Source: Truepera sp.
Lineage (GTDB): Bacteria; Deinococcota; Deinococci; Deinococcales; Trueperaceae
Reading direction: 5' to 3'
DNA: 64,000 nt
NCBI GenBank assembly: GCA_032027045.1
Contig: JAVSMU010000001.1
Span: 2,568,620 to 2,632,619 of the forward strand
The position numbers were made by a program, and so were the translations under genes. Shown piece after piece: positions 46,001-53,902 of this stretch. The notes below the pieces were generated by a model. That model was given only the letters and a program-made list of their open reading frames with translations, searched no databases and was not told the DNA's origin. Each line of letters begins with the position of its first letter. Within the stretch, counting starts at the first letter, position 1.

Positions 46001-46299
46001 CGTACGCGTTCGATGCGTTCGTGCTCGCACGGCTCGTCGCCCCTAAGGTTGCCGGCTTGGCACTGGTAAGGCTAGCCGCAACTCACGCTTCAGCGAGGCA
46101 GCATACTCGTCGACATGCGCAGGAGCTCCTAAGGGCCGAAGGGGCGCCGTTCCCGCCCCCGGCACAGGGCGAGGCCCCGTTCGCGCCCCGGCCGGGTCCG
46201 CACTTAGCGGCAAAGCAGGTCCTCAAGCTGGCGAAGGAACTCGAGGTTCGCCTCCGCGCACCGCTGGAGGCGGCGGAACCGACGCCCTTGCGCGCCTGA
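43081..46299 (+). CDS. Large SARP/BTAD-NB-ARC-TPR transcriptional regulator
   Basis: A 1072-residue multi-domain regulator. Residues 1-85 are a winged-helix-like DNA-binding region (LSELFWPTAANPRQSLSVALSQIRHHL), 90-205 a bacterial transcriptional activator domain with LYGGTFLAGVDI, and from about 235 an NB-ARC/AAA-type ATPase with P-loop GLGGTGKS at 258-265, Walker B VLILDNFEH near 330 and GLPLAVELAGAL near 445. A long helical repeat C-terminus (about 570-1030) includes TPR-like segments. Such proteins are signal-integrating activators of the SARP/MalT-like STAND class. ATG 43081 is leaderless; an upstream GTG at 43027 is less likely. Targets and signal are unknown. Confidence 0.85.
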   Translation: MRLRTLGGLGLPGGGFRRQKPLLLLAYLAVEGPRDRRYLSELFWPTAANPRQSLSVALSQIRHHLPQAVHVDGFTLSTRLACDAVELKEAAADGDSGRVVELYGGTFLAGVDIPERGVELEEWLFLTRELLALRAQRAFVSEGERELAAGRHAYAARFAERAVSLGTDAVDADADLLRRLHRLLLVTDNPRAAPVKKEAEAMGLPLEVGGEAGLEGVGTRPTAHNVARLSSPLVGRTSELEEIDSLLLAGTRLLTVTGLGGTGKSRLVEALATRLAHSGRYDRVHFVALESASEAAEVPARIAAAMGTTLSGRDPVSVLAQQLVADRAVLILDNFEHLTAAAAGIMALLDGCPGLNIVVSSREPLGLPAESFYPLGGLGLPSSVEAVSSEEEGSEAVDLFLLTARRYDPRFGLDEAGAQAVFRICHLVTGLPLAVELAGALMRVIPPTDLARELEADLDALVSVQRDTPSQKAALRLTFERSWKLLTDEQRAALAGCSLFRGGFTRDAAARVLGMDLRTLKGLMDRALLQRRGNRYDLHPLVRQYAAEKLDAEAAAGEWRSRHAEHFSEQLAAKRSSYQRAGERSAFEELDRESANIRAAWEWAAAARRHDLLDEMAYMLYGYLAARLRREELTHLLTIGLDSVEAGSLVAARLTTYLAKHSTPDQPAKAQALLESALTIARHEESDGDVGMILSALGLALIYQREFGAARRALSEAVPLLEHHDDGRSLGGCLSNLGFATKEYGTVLSLYDRAITACRRAGNISDLAKIIYNRAILVAGIFGDYAGGVAGMAEALELEHENAARTSMLCHMHSFSALFLIQLGDLDSAREHHAKARRLVEERQPWEEHKFKLDIDDWVHGHMLFARGNVAEAVAFLDAIDLPTTRDHELIAWSAFFARDQARVRHFHALAKEAVGTQAVEFEAPELQAFSLLLGAADAVLDAAARGEPSGASVDAVAPLVSALELITRFMLVPYAFDAFVLARLVAPKVAGLALVRLAATHASARQHTRRHAQELLRAEGAPFPPPAQGEAPFAPRPGPHLAAKQVLKLAKELEVRLRAPLEAAEPTPLRA

Positions 46300-46524
46300 C
46301 CGTCCGCTGTCAATCAAGCCTGTAGGCCGCCAACTGGACGCAACACCAGCGTCTTGCCCGACACGGGGGCGTAAGGCGAGGGCGCGTAAGGCGAGGTGGC
46401 CTGGGCCATTGTGTAAACGGGAGGGCCTCCACCGGAGGCATCAACGCGACCGCCGGGCCCGGAAGACCGGGGGCAAGTGCTAGGGTCTACCACAAGTATC
46501 CGTACTGTTCGGAAGGAGAAATTG

Positions 46525-47817
46525 ATGACCCGATCTCGCATCGTCTTTACGTCGCTACTTGCCTTCGCCCTCACCGCATTCTTGGCAGCTTGCTCCACGC
46601 CCTCGGCGCCGCCCGTAGGAACTCTCGTCGTAGCAGTGGCGGGACTACCCAGCGGGACGGCAGGCGCAGTGGTGGTGACAGGCCCGGACGGTTACTCGCA
46701 AACCGTCACGACCACGACCACACTCAAAGTGCCGCCTGGCACGTACTCCATAGCAGTGTCGGAAGCGCGAGGCAGCGATTCCATCGTTCCCCAAGCGTTC
46801 GACGGCTCCGCCACCCCGACCAGCGTCACCGTAGCGGCGAACGACACGGCTACCACAACCGTCAGTTACGCCCTCCGCCCGGGTTCCGGAATGCTGTGGA
46901 TCCCGCAGTGGGGCGGCTCCTATCAGGCAGTCGGTTTGGCGCGGAGTCAACTGCTTGCCTCTGGTTCCCCGACACCGGACGTGAGTCTCATGGGTACGAC
47001 CAATCACGGGGAGGGGATTGCCTTCGATGGCGAAGGAAATATGTGGGTATCGGACATTATCGGGTACCTCTACCGCTACGACGCGGCCTCCTTGGCCAGT
47101 TCGGGCACACCCGCACCCGCAGTGACGATCGATGCCACCGCTTACGGCGGCCTCGTGGGCCTGGCGTTCGACGCTTCCGGCAACCTCTGGACCGCCGATT
47201 TCTGGAACAACAGGTTGCTCGGGTACTCCCCCGCCCAACTCACCGCAGATGGAGCACCCACGCCGTCCGTGGTAATAAGCGCCAACGGCAGTAGTCTTTC
47301 GAGGCCCGTCGCGGTTTCTTTCGACGGCCAAGGCAACCTGTGGGTCGCCAATCGGGACGCCAGCACTGTCGTGAGCTTCTCCCCTGCGCAGTTCACCGCA
47401 ACAGGAACCCCCGCGCCCACCGTCACGCTCAACACCAGCGGTGGCAGCCTCGAGAGTCCGTACGCTATGGCGTTCGATGCCGGCGGCAACCTGTGGGTCA
47501 GCAACATATCAGCCACTGTCGTGCGCTTCGACGCCGCACAATTGACCAGCTCAGGCAACCCCACACCGGCCGCAACAATCGACCACAGCTCCCTCGGCAA
47601 TAACCCTCTCGGGTTAGCGTTCGACGCCAATGGGGCACTGTGGGTGGGAGATGCTGACACCGCAACGAGCAACCTCCGGCGCTTCGCGAACCCCGGGGCA
47701 CTGGTGGGAAGTGTGTCACCAACGGCTGGCGTCGTCATCACCGATATAGGACTAACCGATGGCATGCTCATGGCCTTCAGCCCCCCGCCGGCGAACCTGC
47801 CCATCAACACTCCCTGA
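46525..47817 (+). CDS. Secreted lipoprotein with NHL-like beta-propeller repeats
   Basis: A 430-residue lipoprotein. Signal peptide with lipobox LAACS near residue 20, a carboxypeptidase-regulatory-like beta domain (about 30-120, with VPPGTYSIAVSE), then a propeller of about five to six repeats from 125 on. Repeats share GLAFDASGNLWTAD and YSPAQLTADGAPTPSVVI patterns, close to vgb/NHL blades. Surface binding or enzymatic roles are possible; no catalytic residues are recognisable. ATG 46525 has ggaaggag 6 nt upstream. It sits 225 bp after the SARP gene; that gap contains a repeated CGTAAGGCGAGG (two copies near 46368-46395). Confidence 0.8.
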   Translation: MTRSRIVFTSLLAFALTAFLAACSTPSAPPVGTLVVAVAGLPSGTAGAVVVTGPDGYSQTVTTTTTLKVPPGTYSIAVSEARGSDSIVPQAFDGSATPTSVTVAANDTATTTVSYALRPGSGMLWIPQWGGSYQAVGLARSQLLASGSPTPDVSLMGTTNHGEGIAFDGEGNMWVSDIIGYLYRYDAASLASSGTPAPAVTIDATAYGGLVGLAFDASGNLWTADFWNNRLLGYSPAQLTADGAPTPSVVISANGSSLSRPVAVSFDGQGNLWVANRDASTVVSFSPAQFTATGTPAPTVTLNTSGGSLESPYAMAFDAGGNLWVSNISATVVRFDAAQLTSSGNPTPAATIDHSSLGNNPLGLAFDANGALWVGDADTATSNLRRFANPGALVGSVSPTAGVVITDIGLTDGMLMAFSPPPANLPINTP

Positions 47818-47976
47818 CCAACCGCGGCCTCCGTTGCCGCATCCCTCCAGTTCGGCGCTCCCGGACCCCATCCGCGAGCGCCGAGCCTATGCGCCTAGGC
47901 GGCCGGTCGCGGGGCAGATACCGCAAGCCAAAGCGCGTTTAAGTCCGATTTAACGGCCTACCCGCTACGCTTCAGC

Positions 47977-49857
47977 ATGACCAAGCTCCGGCTGCTTCCG
48001 CTGCTATTCGTGGCTCTAACGCTCGCTGCCTGCGGTGGCCCCGCAGCGCCCGCCGGCACGCGCACGATCGATGGCCAGGTCTTGCTCCCGAGAGGCCACC
48101 AGCTCGACCTCGCCACGCTCACGGTGACCACCGTGTTGGGAAGCTTCCCGGTGGCCGCCGACGGCAAGTTCGAGGCCTCCGTGTTGCAGGGGGCCGTTTC
48201 GGAAGTGGGCGCAGAGGACGCGGGTGGCGCGCTCCTACTCCTGGGGGTCAGCGGTGGCGGAAGGCTCGAGTTGTCGCTAACGAGCACCGCCGAGGCGCTC
48301 CTTTACTACGCGGTGGGCGGCATGTGGTTACCCGCCGAGCAGCAAGATCAGGTCAGGGAGCTACTCAAGGGCCGGCCGGAGGCCGCCCCCGTGGCCCGCG
48401 AACTCGAACGGCAGTTGCTGGCGGGAGGCAACGGCCTGGCCGAGCCGGACGCGGACTTGCTGGCTGCTCTCGAGGCGGCGCACGCCAGTCTGTTCGCAGG
48501 GGCCGAGCTCACCGAGGCCCTCGTCGGCCCCGCAACCTGCCGCGCCCAGCTCGAAGCCGCCGGCACGGGTGATACGAGCATCATCATCGAGCCCGCCACC
48601 GCCACCCAGGCGGGCGTCCAGGTGCTGCACAACCCTGCAGGCGCCGGCGTGGTGGCGCAGAACCAGTTGCGCCGCCCGGCCGCGCTTCTGGCCTACGAGG
48701 TGGCGTGGGAGGACGCCGATCGGGTGAGCATCCCGGTCGATCCGCCCGTCTTGGTCGAACGTGTCGAGGTACCGGCTACGAGTCAGCTCGAGCTGCTGCA
48801 CGCCCTCCTCGACGTCATCACCGGCGATGCGCCGTGGACCCCGGTCCTGAGTTCACCTCTTAACCTCGTTGGCCACTTGGGCGCCTCACGCACTCACTAT
48901 GAGCTGATACTGCTGGGCCCGTCCGCCACCGACGCAGAGTGGCCCATCATGAGAGATGCGCGTTTCAAGGCGCACCACGGCGAGTGGGACGACATCGTGA
49001 TGGACAAGTCGGTGGACTTGTTCCTGGGCGAGATGCTGCTGCCCCTGATCGAGATGTACGGCCTCGGACGCTTGGTGCAGTTCGACGCCGCACAACTGAA
49101 GCGCGCGCGCGACCGGGTCCGAATCATCTACGACAAGCATCTGATGGGGCTCGGCGTGTACCTCACCCAAGGGCAGGTCGGTTACGCGAATGCCCTCAAG
49201 TTCATGCTCGAGGAGCTGGCACAGAACAAGATGTTCCGCCTAGACATGATGGGAGTGGTGGCTGACGCGCTCTCGCTGAGCGACAAGAACAAGGCGTCCA
49301 TCGACGCCATCGAGAAGCGCTTGTCGAGCCGCGCCAGCGCCAGCGCGATCGTTGCGGCGGTGCAGGGCATTCTCGTCAGCGGTGACTTGTCGAAGATCGC
49401 CTACGACCTTGCGGGAGCACCAGCCGTGGTGTCGTGGCAGGCGGAATCGGCACCGGCCCTCTTCGTCCTGACCCCGACCGAGGCACGAATAACGCGCGAC
49501 ATGGCGCAGGCCGAGTTCACCGTTCGGGCCATCACGGGCGAGAACGGCAACTACCTCTACCGCTGGACGACCAGCGGTAACTACGGCACCATCAGCGACT
49601 ACCTACAAGACGGCACCACCCTCGACACCAGGTCGCCCGAGATCCTGTACACGCACGACTACCCGATCGGCATCACGGCCAATGATGTCGACACAATCAT
49701 GGTCGAGGTATTCCAGGTCGAGGGCGGCGCCACGACCATAGCGCCGGACGCCCTGCCGATCGCGCGGTTGCAAGCGTTGGTGCGTGGCGAGGTGGAGCCC
49801 CCGTGCATTCCCCACTGCGAGCCCTTCAACGGTCAAGAGCTGTGCTGGTGCATGTGA
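47977..49857 (+). CDS. Predicted lipoprotein of unknown function
   Basis: A 626-residue exported lipoprotein: signal peptide ending LTLAAC near residue 19, then a small beta domain (about 28-100, IDGQVLLPRGHQLDLATL). A long middle region is alpha-helical and charged (about 180-480, e.g. MRDARFKAHHGEWDDIVMDK), and a beta-rich C-terminal domain (about 490-610, ARITRDMAQAEFTVRAITGE) looks Ig-like. The last 20 residues contain four Cys (CIPHCEPFNGQELCWCM), possibly disulfides or metal ligands. I do not recognise a family. TACGCT ends 5 nt before the ATG. It is followed by an intrinsic terminator. Confidence 0.65.
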   Translation: MTKLRLLPLLFVALTLAACGGPAAPAGTRTIDGQVLLPRGHQLDLATLTVTTVLGSFPVAADGKFEASVLQGAVSEVGAEDAGGALLLLGVSGGGRLELSLTSTAEALLYYAVGGMWLPAEQQDQVRELLKGRPEAAPVARELERQLLAGGNGLAEPDADLLAALEAAHASLFAGAELTEALVGPATCRAQLEAAGTGDTSIIIEPATATQAGVQVLHNPAGAGVVAQNQLRRPAALLAYEVAWEDADRVSIPVDPPVLVERVEVPATSQLELLHALLDVITGDAPWTPVLSSPLNLVGHLGASRTHYELILLGPSATDAEWPIMRDARFKAHHGEWDDIVMDKSVDLFLGEMLLPLIEMYGLGRLVQFDAAQLKRARDRVRIIYDKHLMGLGVYLTQGQVGYANALKFMLEELAQNKMFRLDMMGVVADALSLSDKNKASIDAIEKRLSSRASASAIVAAVQGILVSGDLSKIAYDLAGAPAVVSWQAESAPALFVLTPTEARITRDMAQAEFTVRAITGENGNYLYRWTTSGNYGTISDYLQDGTTLDTRSPEILYTHDYPIGITANDVDTIMVEVFQVEGGATTIAPDALPIARLQALVRGEVEPPCIPHCEPFNGQELCWCM

Positions 49858-49948
49858 TCTCGCCAGAAGTGTAGCGAGCGGACCTGGCAGGTCCTGCCGC
49901 GAGAGCTGACCGGAGAACTCCTACCGCGAGGGCCGCCGGCCGGCCTAC

Positions 49949-49988
49949 CCCGAGTATGCGAGGCGATTCGCGTACTCGGGTGTTCTCT
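49949..49988 (+). terminator. Intrinsic terminator after the lipoprotein gene
   Basis: 13-bp stem (49949-49961 with 49968-49980; arms begin CCCGAGTA) with one T.G pair and a 6-nt loop, followed by TGTTCTCTT. It separates the lipoprotein from the LacI control region. Confidence 0.75.
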
Positions 49989-50037
49989 TGCCCGTCACAC
50001 GACTTGCCGGGTACGAGACAAGACGCCCGACTCAAGA

Positions 50038-50053
50038 TTCGTAAGCGCTTACG
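50038..50053. promoter_or_regulatory. Distal LacI-family operator
   Basis: TTCGTAAGCGCTTACG, whose last 14 bases are a perfect palindrome with the central CG typical of LacI/GalR sites. Identical to the site at 50161. Confidence 0.8.
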
Positions 50054-50117
50054 GCCACTATGCCAACAGCTGCGCACCCCCTTCCCTGCTGCACCCGAGC
50101 CCCCCTCCGTATCCTAG

Positions 50118-50146
50118 TTGACAATGGGCTGCGTAATACCTATGCT
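50118..50146 (+). promoter_or_regulatory. Promoter of the LacI-type regulator
   Basis: -35 TTGACA (50118-50123), 17-bp spacer, -10 TATGCT (50141-50146). Transcription would start near 50153, about 10 bp before the proximal operator. Confidence 0.8.
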
Positions 50147-50160
50147 GCAGGCAACAAGCT

Positions 50161-50176
50161 TTCGTAAGCGCTTACG
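50161..50176. promoter_or_regulatory. Proximal LacI-family operator
   Basis: Second exact copy of TTCGTAAGCGCTTACG, 123 bp from the first and just downstream of the predicted start site, where bound repressor would block transcription. The pair suggests looping. Confidence 0.82.
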
Positions 50177-50189
50177 ACCCGCGCATCGG

Positions 50190-50300
50190 CACCCTTAGAG
50201 CAGGCACAAGAGCAGGCACGTCGGCACGCTAAGGGCAGGCACGCCAAGGGCACCAGCACGAAGGGCACCAGCACGCTAGAGGCTATCGGCACGCTAGGAG
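50190..50300 (+). repeat. Degenerate short repeats in the lacI leader
   Basis: Seven or so imperfect GGCACGCTAAGGGCA / CAGCACGAAGGGCAC units of about 15 bp between the proximal operator and the ATG. No open reading frame or hairpin dominates. Confidence 0.6.
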
Positions 50301-50307
50301 AACCGGC

Positions 50308-51315
50308 ATGAACAGCGGCGACGGCGGAGGCAAGGAGCGCGCAACCATCGAAGACGTTGCGCGCGGCTCCGGTGTCAGCACCGGCACCGTGTCCCGGGTG
50401 CTCAACAACCGCGCGGGCGTAAGCGCGTCCACGCGAGAACGCGTTCTCACCACCATCGAGATGCTCGACTACCGCCCTGACCACGCGGCGCGGACCTTGT
50501 CCAGGCGGCAGTTGAGCATCGGGCTGAGCCTCGCGCGCGGCGCGCGGCGGCTGACGCCCTTCCTCATGCTGTTCATGGAGCACCTGATAGCGCGGCTCCA
50601 ACAGGATGGCTACCGCTTCGAGGAGCTGGAGACGGGGCCCAACGGGTTGCCGGCAAGGCTGCCCAGTGGCGTCATCCTGCACGGCGCCCACGAAGACGAC
50701 TCACGGCTCGAACTGCTGCTGCGAACACAGGTGCCGTTCGTCCTGGTTGGCCGCGCCGCCGGGGTCCGGTGGGTGGCCCCCGACGATCGCCGCGGTGGCC
50801 TCGAAGCCACTAGGCACCTCATCAAGCTCGGACATAGCGACATCGTCCACCTTGGCGGCTTGATGAGCCAGCAGGCGTTCCAGGACCGCTATCAGGGTTA
50901 CATGCAGGCGCTAAGCGAGGCGGGCATCGGTCAGACCCGCGAGCAGTTGCTCGACGGTGAGTTCACCGTCCTGGGCGGCTACCGGGCCGTGCGCCGCTAT
51001 TTCGAGGCAGGCAACAGCGCGTCCGCCATCTTCGCGGCCTCCGACGAGATGGCGCTTGGCGCCATTGCCGCCCTCGAGGACCTCGGCCTGAGCGTCCCGC
51101 TGGACGTATCGGTCGTCGGCTTCGACGACCTGCCCGAGGTCGCCGACGGGCTGGACGTCGCTGGGGGCCTCACGACGGTGCGGCAAGACATAAGACGCAT
51201 CACCGACACCGCCGTCACGCTTCTCGACGAGGGCCTCCAAGGCCTGCCCGTCAGGAGCGAGCTCGTTCCTGTGAGGCTTATCGCGCGCGGTACGACCGCG
51301 CGGCGAAGGGGGTGA
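50308..51315 (+). CDS. LacI-family transcriptional regulator
   Basis: A 335-residue repressor-type protein. The helix-turn-helix ATIEDVARGSGVSTGTVSRV (about 11-30) and the hinge-proximal LNNRAGVSASTRERVLTTIE are typical. The periplasmic-binding-like effector domain covers 65-330, with a sugar-contact region ASDEMALGAIAALEDLG near 245 and VVGFDDLPEVA near 270. Two identical operator-like palindromes and a strong promoter lie upstream, indicating autoregulation. It is followed 127 bp later by a sugar ABC importer operon, the expected target, although no copy of the operator is visible in that gap. Confidence 0.92.
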   Translation: MNSGDGGGKERATIEDVARGSGVSTGTVSRVLNNRAGVSASTRERVLTTIEMLDYRPDHAARTLSRRQLSIGLSLARGARRLTPFLMLFMEHLIARLQQDGYRFEELETGPNGLPARLPSGVILHGAHEDDSRLELLLRTQVPFVLVGRAAGVRWVAPDDRRGGLEATRHLIKLGHSDIVHLGGLMSQQAFQDRYQGYMQALSEAGIGQTREQLLDGEFTVLGGYRAVRRYFEAGNSASAIFAASDEMALGAIAALEDLGLSVPLDVSVVGFDDLPEVADGLDVAGGLTTVRQDIRRITDTAVTLLDEGLQGLPVRSELVPVRLIARGTTARRRG

Positions 51316-51442
51316 GTGACTGTTAGCGGAGCGTGACTAGGATCGGCCGTCGACCCGCCAACGTGAAGGGCGTCCGCCCAAGCACGCCCTAGGAACCGGG
51401 TGCGCCGGGGGCGCGAGTACCACCGGAGGTAACAGAGGACTC

Positions 51443-52681
51443 ATGAAGAGACTACTTATTGCATTGCTGGCAACGTTGTTCGCCTTCAGTTGGGCCAACG
51501 CACAGACCATCGTGCGCGTCCAAGGCTACGGCGGCCAGGACCCCGCCATCGTTCAACGCCTGATCGACGAGGTTATCGGCAAGGATCTGGCGGCTCAGGG
51601 CATCACCATCAAGTACGAGCCCATCGAGACCGACTACAACACCGTGTTGGTCAACTCGCTCTCGGCCGGTACCGCCGGCGACGTCTTCTACGTGCCGGGC
51701 GAGGTTGCCCCGGGCTTCATCGCCACCGGTAAACTCCTACCACTCGAGGGCCTGGTCGACACCAGCGCGTTCATCGACACCCTCAACGCGGTGTTCACGC
51801 AGGACGGGCACGTTTACGGCATCGCCAAGGACTTCAACACGCTCGCGGTCTTCTACAACAAGGACATCTTCGACGCGGCCGGTGCCGATTACCCGAACGC
51901 CGACGACGACTGGAACTCCTTCGAAGCCAAACTGACCAAGGTAGCCGCCCTGAAGCCCGACCTGTACGGCGCCTGCCTGGCCGCCGACACGGCGCGCTTG
52001 GGCGCCTTCGCGTTCGCCAACGGCTGGACGCCCTTCACCGCCGACGGCAAGGCAGACATCACCTCGCCCGACTTCGCGCAAGCGTTCGACTTCTACACGG
52101 GGCTCGTCACCAAGGGCGTGGCCGTGCAACCCGCCGACGTCGGCGCAGGCTGGCCCGGCGACTGCCTGGCACGTGAGCAGGCCGCGGTCGCCATCGAGGG
52201 CGCCTGGATCCTCGGCTTCCTACGCGACAACGCCCCCAACCTGCAGTACGGCGCGACCTTCCTGCCCAAGTCGCCCAACACCGGCAAGAGCGGCAACTTC
52301 ATCTACACCGTGGCTTGGGCCATCAACGCCGACACCAAGGTGCAAGACGCCGCCGTGAAGGTCTTGGACGCTCTCACCAGTCCCGAGGCGCAACAGTTCA
52401 TCCTCGAGCAGGGGCTCGCCATCCCCAGCCGCAAGGCCCTCGCCGACAACCCGTACTTCAAGCAGGACACGGCCGAGGCACAAGCCAACAAGATCGTCTT
52501 CGAGGGAGCCTCGCACGGCAACGTCTACGGCTTCCAGTTCGGTAAGGTGGGGACCGACTACATGGGACCCATCAACAACGCCATGACCGCCGTGATGACC
52601 AAGGCGTCAGGCTCCGAAGCGGCGCTCAAGCAGGCCCAGACGGACCTGGACGCCCTCCTGCAGCGCGCCACCCCGCAATAA
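51443..52681 (+). CDS. Sugar ABC transporter substrate-binding protein
   Basis: A 412-residue extracellular sugar-binding protein (SBP_bac_1 type). Signal peptide about 1-20 (LLIALLATLFAFSWANA). The mature protein opens with VRVQGYGGQDPAI, and the region SAGTAGDVFYVPGEVAPGFIATGKLLPLEG is typical of the family near 68. DFNTLAVFYNKDIFDAAGAD and a late AWAINADTKVQDAAVKVLDAL complete the pattern. A GGAGG site precedes ATG 51443. It heads the importer operon; ligand is likely an alpha-glucoside or maltodextrin from the debranching gene downstream (inference). Confidence 0.92.
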   Translation: MKRLLIALLATLFAFSWANAQTIVRVQGYGGQDPAIVQRLIDEVIGKDLAAQGITIKYEPIETDYNTVLVNSLSAGTAGDVFYVPGEVAPGFIATGKLLPLEGLVDTSAFIDTLNAVFTQDGHVYGIAKDFNTLAVFYNKDIFDAAGADYPNADDDWNSFEAKLTKVAALKPDLYGACLAADTARLGAFAFANGWTPFTADGKADITSPDFAQAFDFYTGLVTKGVAVQPADVGAGWPGDCLAREQAAVAIEGAWILGFLRDNAPNLQYGATFLPKSPNTGKSGNFIYTVAWAINADTKVQDAAVKVLDALTSPEAQQFILEQGLAIPSRKALADNPYFKQDTAEAQANKIVFEGASHGNVYGFQFGKVGTDYMGPINNAMTAVMTKASGSEAALKQAQTDLDALLQRATPQ

Positions 52682-52699
52682 CGGCGCAAGTCTAGACAC

Positions 52700-52729
52700 C
52701 GGGAGGCGCCGGCACCGCGGCGCCTCCCG
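52700..52729 (+). other. Intercistronic hairpin after the binding-protein gene
   Basis: 12-bp perfect stem (CGGGAGGCGCCG, 52700-52711, with 52718-52729) and a 6-nt loop, no T-tract. Position between binding protein and first permease fits an mRNA-stabilising element that raises binding-protein output. Confidence 0.7.
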
Positions 52730-52753
52730 AAATAGCGGCGAGGGAGGACCGAC

Positions 52754-53902
52754 GTGCGTTCGAGAGGTCGCGAGTTACTGCCGGCGCTCATGTTCCTGCT
52801 GCCGTTCCTGATCGTCCTGGCCATCTTCTTCGTCTACGCCGGCGCGCGGGCCGTCTACTTCTCGTTCACCGACTACGACCTGTTCAACGCCCCCAAGTGG
52901 GTAGGTCTCGCCAACTACCGCGCCCTCTTCTCCGACGACCGGTTCCTGTTGGCGCTGCGCAACTCGCTACTCTTCGCAGCCATCGTCACCACGGTTCAGA
53001 CCATCGGCGCGCTGCTGAGCGCCTCGGCGGTCAACCGGAAGGTGCGCGGCATGACCTTCTTCCGCGCCGCCTTCTACATGCCCGCCGTGACGAGCAGCGT
53101 GGTCATCACCCTTATCTTTTTGTGGCTCTTTCAACGCCTGGGCGGCATCAACTACCTGATCACCGCCGTCTCGCGCAATACACCCGTGATCCTTACGTTC
53201 GTACTCGCCTTGGCCGTCGTTCAAGCCCTGCAGGTGGCGCTCGAGCGGAGGCGCCTGAGGCGCCGGCACGGCGCCGACGCCGAACAGCAGGCCCGCTCGG
53301 TGGGGGCCCTCGACCCGGCGCTGCTGGTCGTCTCGTTGGTGGCCGCCATCGTCGTTACCGCTGGCCTCGGGTTGCTCGGGTACGTGGCGCCGCGCGACAT
53401 CCCGAACGTGGCCATCAACTGGTTGCAGACGCGCCAGGAGGTGCCGGCCGGCTTCCCGTTCTGGCTGCGCGTGCCCCTGCCGCTCGCGGCCATCATGTTC
53501 CAGAACATCTTCACGACCATCCCCACCTTCATGCTCATGTTCTTGGCCGCCATGCAGGACGTGCCGCGTTCGCAGTACGAGGCCGCCGCCTTGGACGGCG
53601 CCAGCCCGGCGCAGCAGTTCATCTACGTCACCATCCCCGCCTTGCAGCCCGTCACCTTCCTCGTGGTCACGCTCGGGTTGATAGGCACGCTGCAGATGTT
53701 CGACCAGGTGGCCATCTTCGGCAGCTCGGTACCCCTGCAGAGCGTCATTACGCTGGCCTACTTCGTCTACAACCGCATGTTCCCCGGGGCGCAGCTTCCC
53801 GAGGTGGGCTTCGCCTCTGCCGCGGCGATGTTCTTGGCCCTGCTGACTCTCGTCATCGTCGCGCTGCAACGCACCGTCTTGCGCTCCGAGGGCGACCGGT
53901 GA
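52754..53902 (+). CDS. Sugar ABC transporter permease (MalF-like) with extra internal segment
   Basis: A 382-residue inner-membrane permease. TM1 is FLLPFLIVLAIFFVYAG near 15-33, a typical ADYNFY-like loop SFTDYDLFNAPKWVGLANYR follows, and the EAA loop YEAAALDGASPAQQFIYVTI is near 276. Between about 140 and 225 an extra segment holds VILTFVLALAVVQAL, a basic stretch ERRRLRRRHG and another hydrophobic VVSLVAAIVVTAGLGLLGYV, which suggests two added helices flanking a cytoplasmic loop. Usual MalF-type partners are about 290-320 residues. GTG 52754. The stop overlaps the next permease by 4 bp (GTGA). Confidence 0.88.
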   Translation: MRSRGRELLPALMFLLPFLIVLAIFFVYAGARAVYFSFTDYDLFNAPKWVGLANYRALFSDDRFLLALRNSLLFAAIVTTVQTIGALLSASAVNRKVRGMTFFRAAFYMPAVTSSVVITLIFLWLFQRLGGINYLITAVSRNTPVILTFVLALAVVQALQVALERRRLRRRHGADAEQQARSVGALDPALLVVSLVAAIVVTAGLGLLGYVAPRDIPNVAINWLQTRQEVPAGFPFWLRVPLPLAAIMFQNIFTTIPTFMLMFLAAMQDVPRSQYEAAALDGASPAQQFIYVTIPALQPVTFLVVTLGLIGTLQMFDQVAIFGSSVPLQSVITLAYFVYNRMFPGAQLPEVGFASAAAMFLALLTLVIVALQRTVLRSEGDR

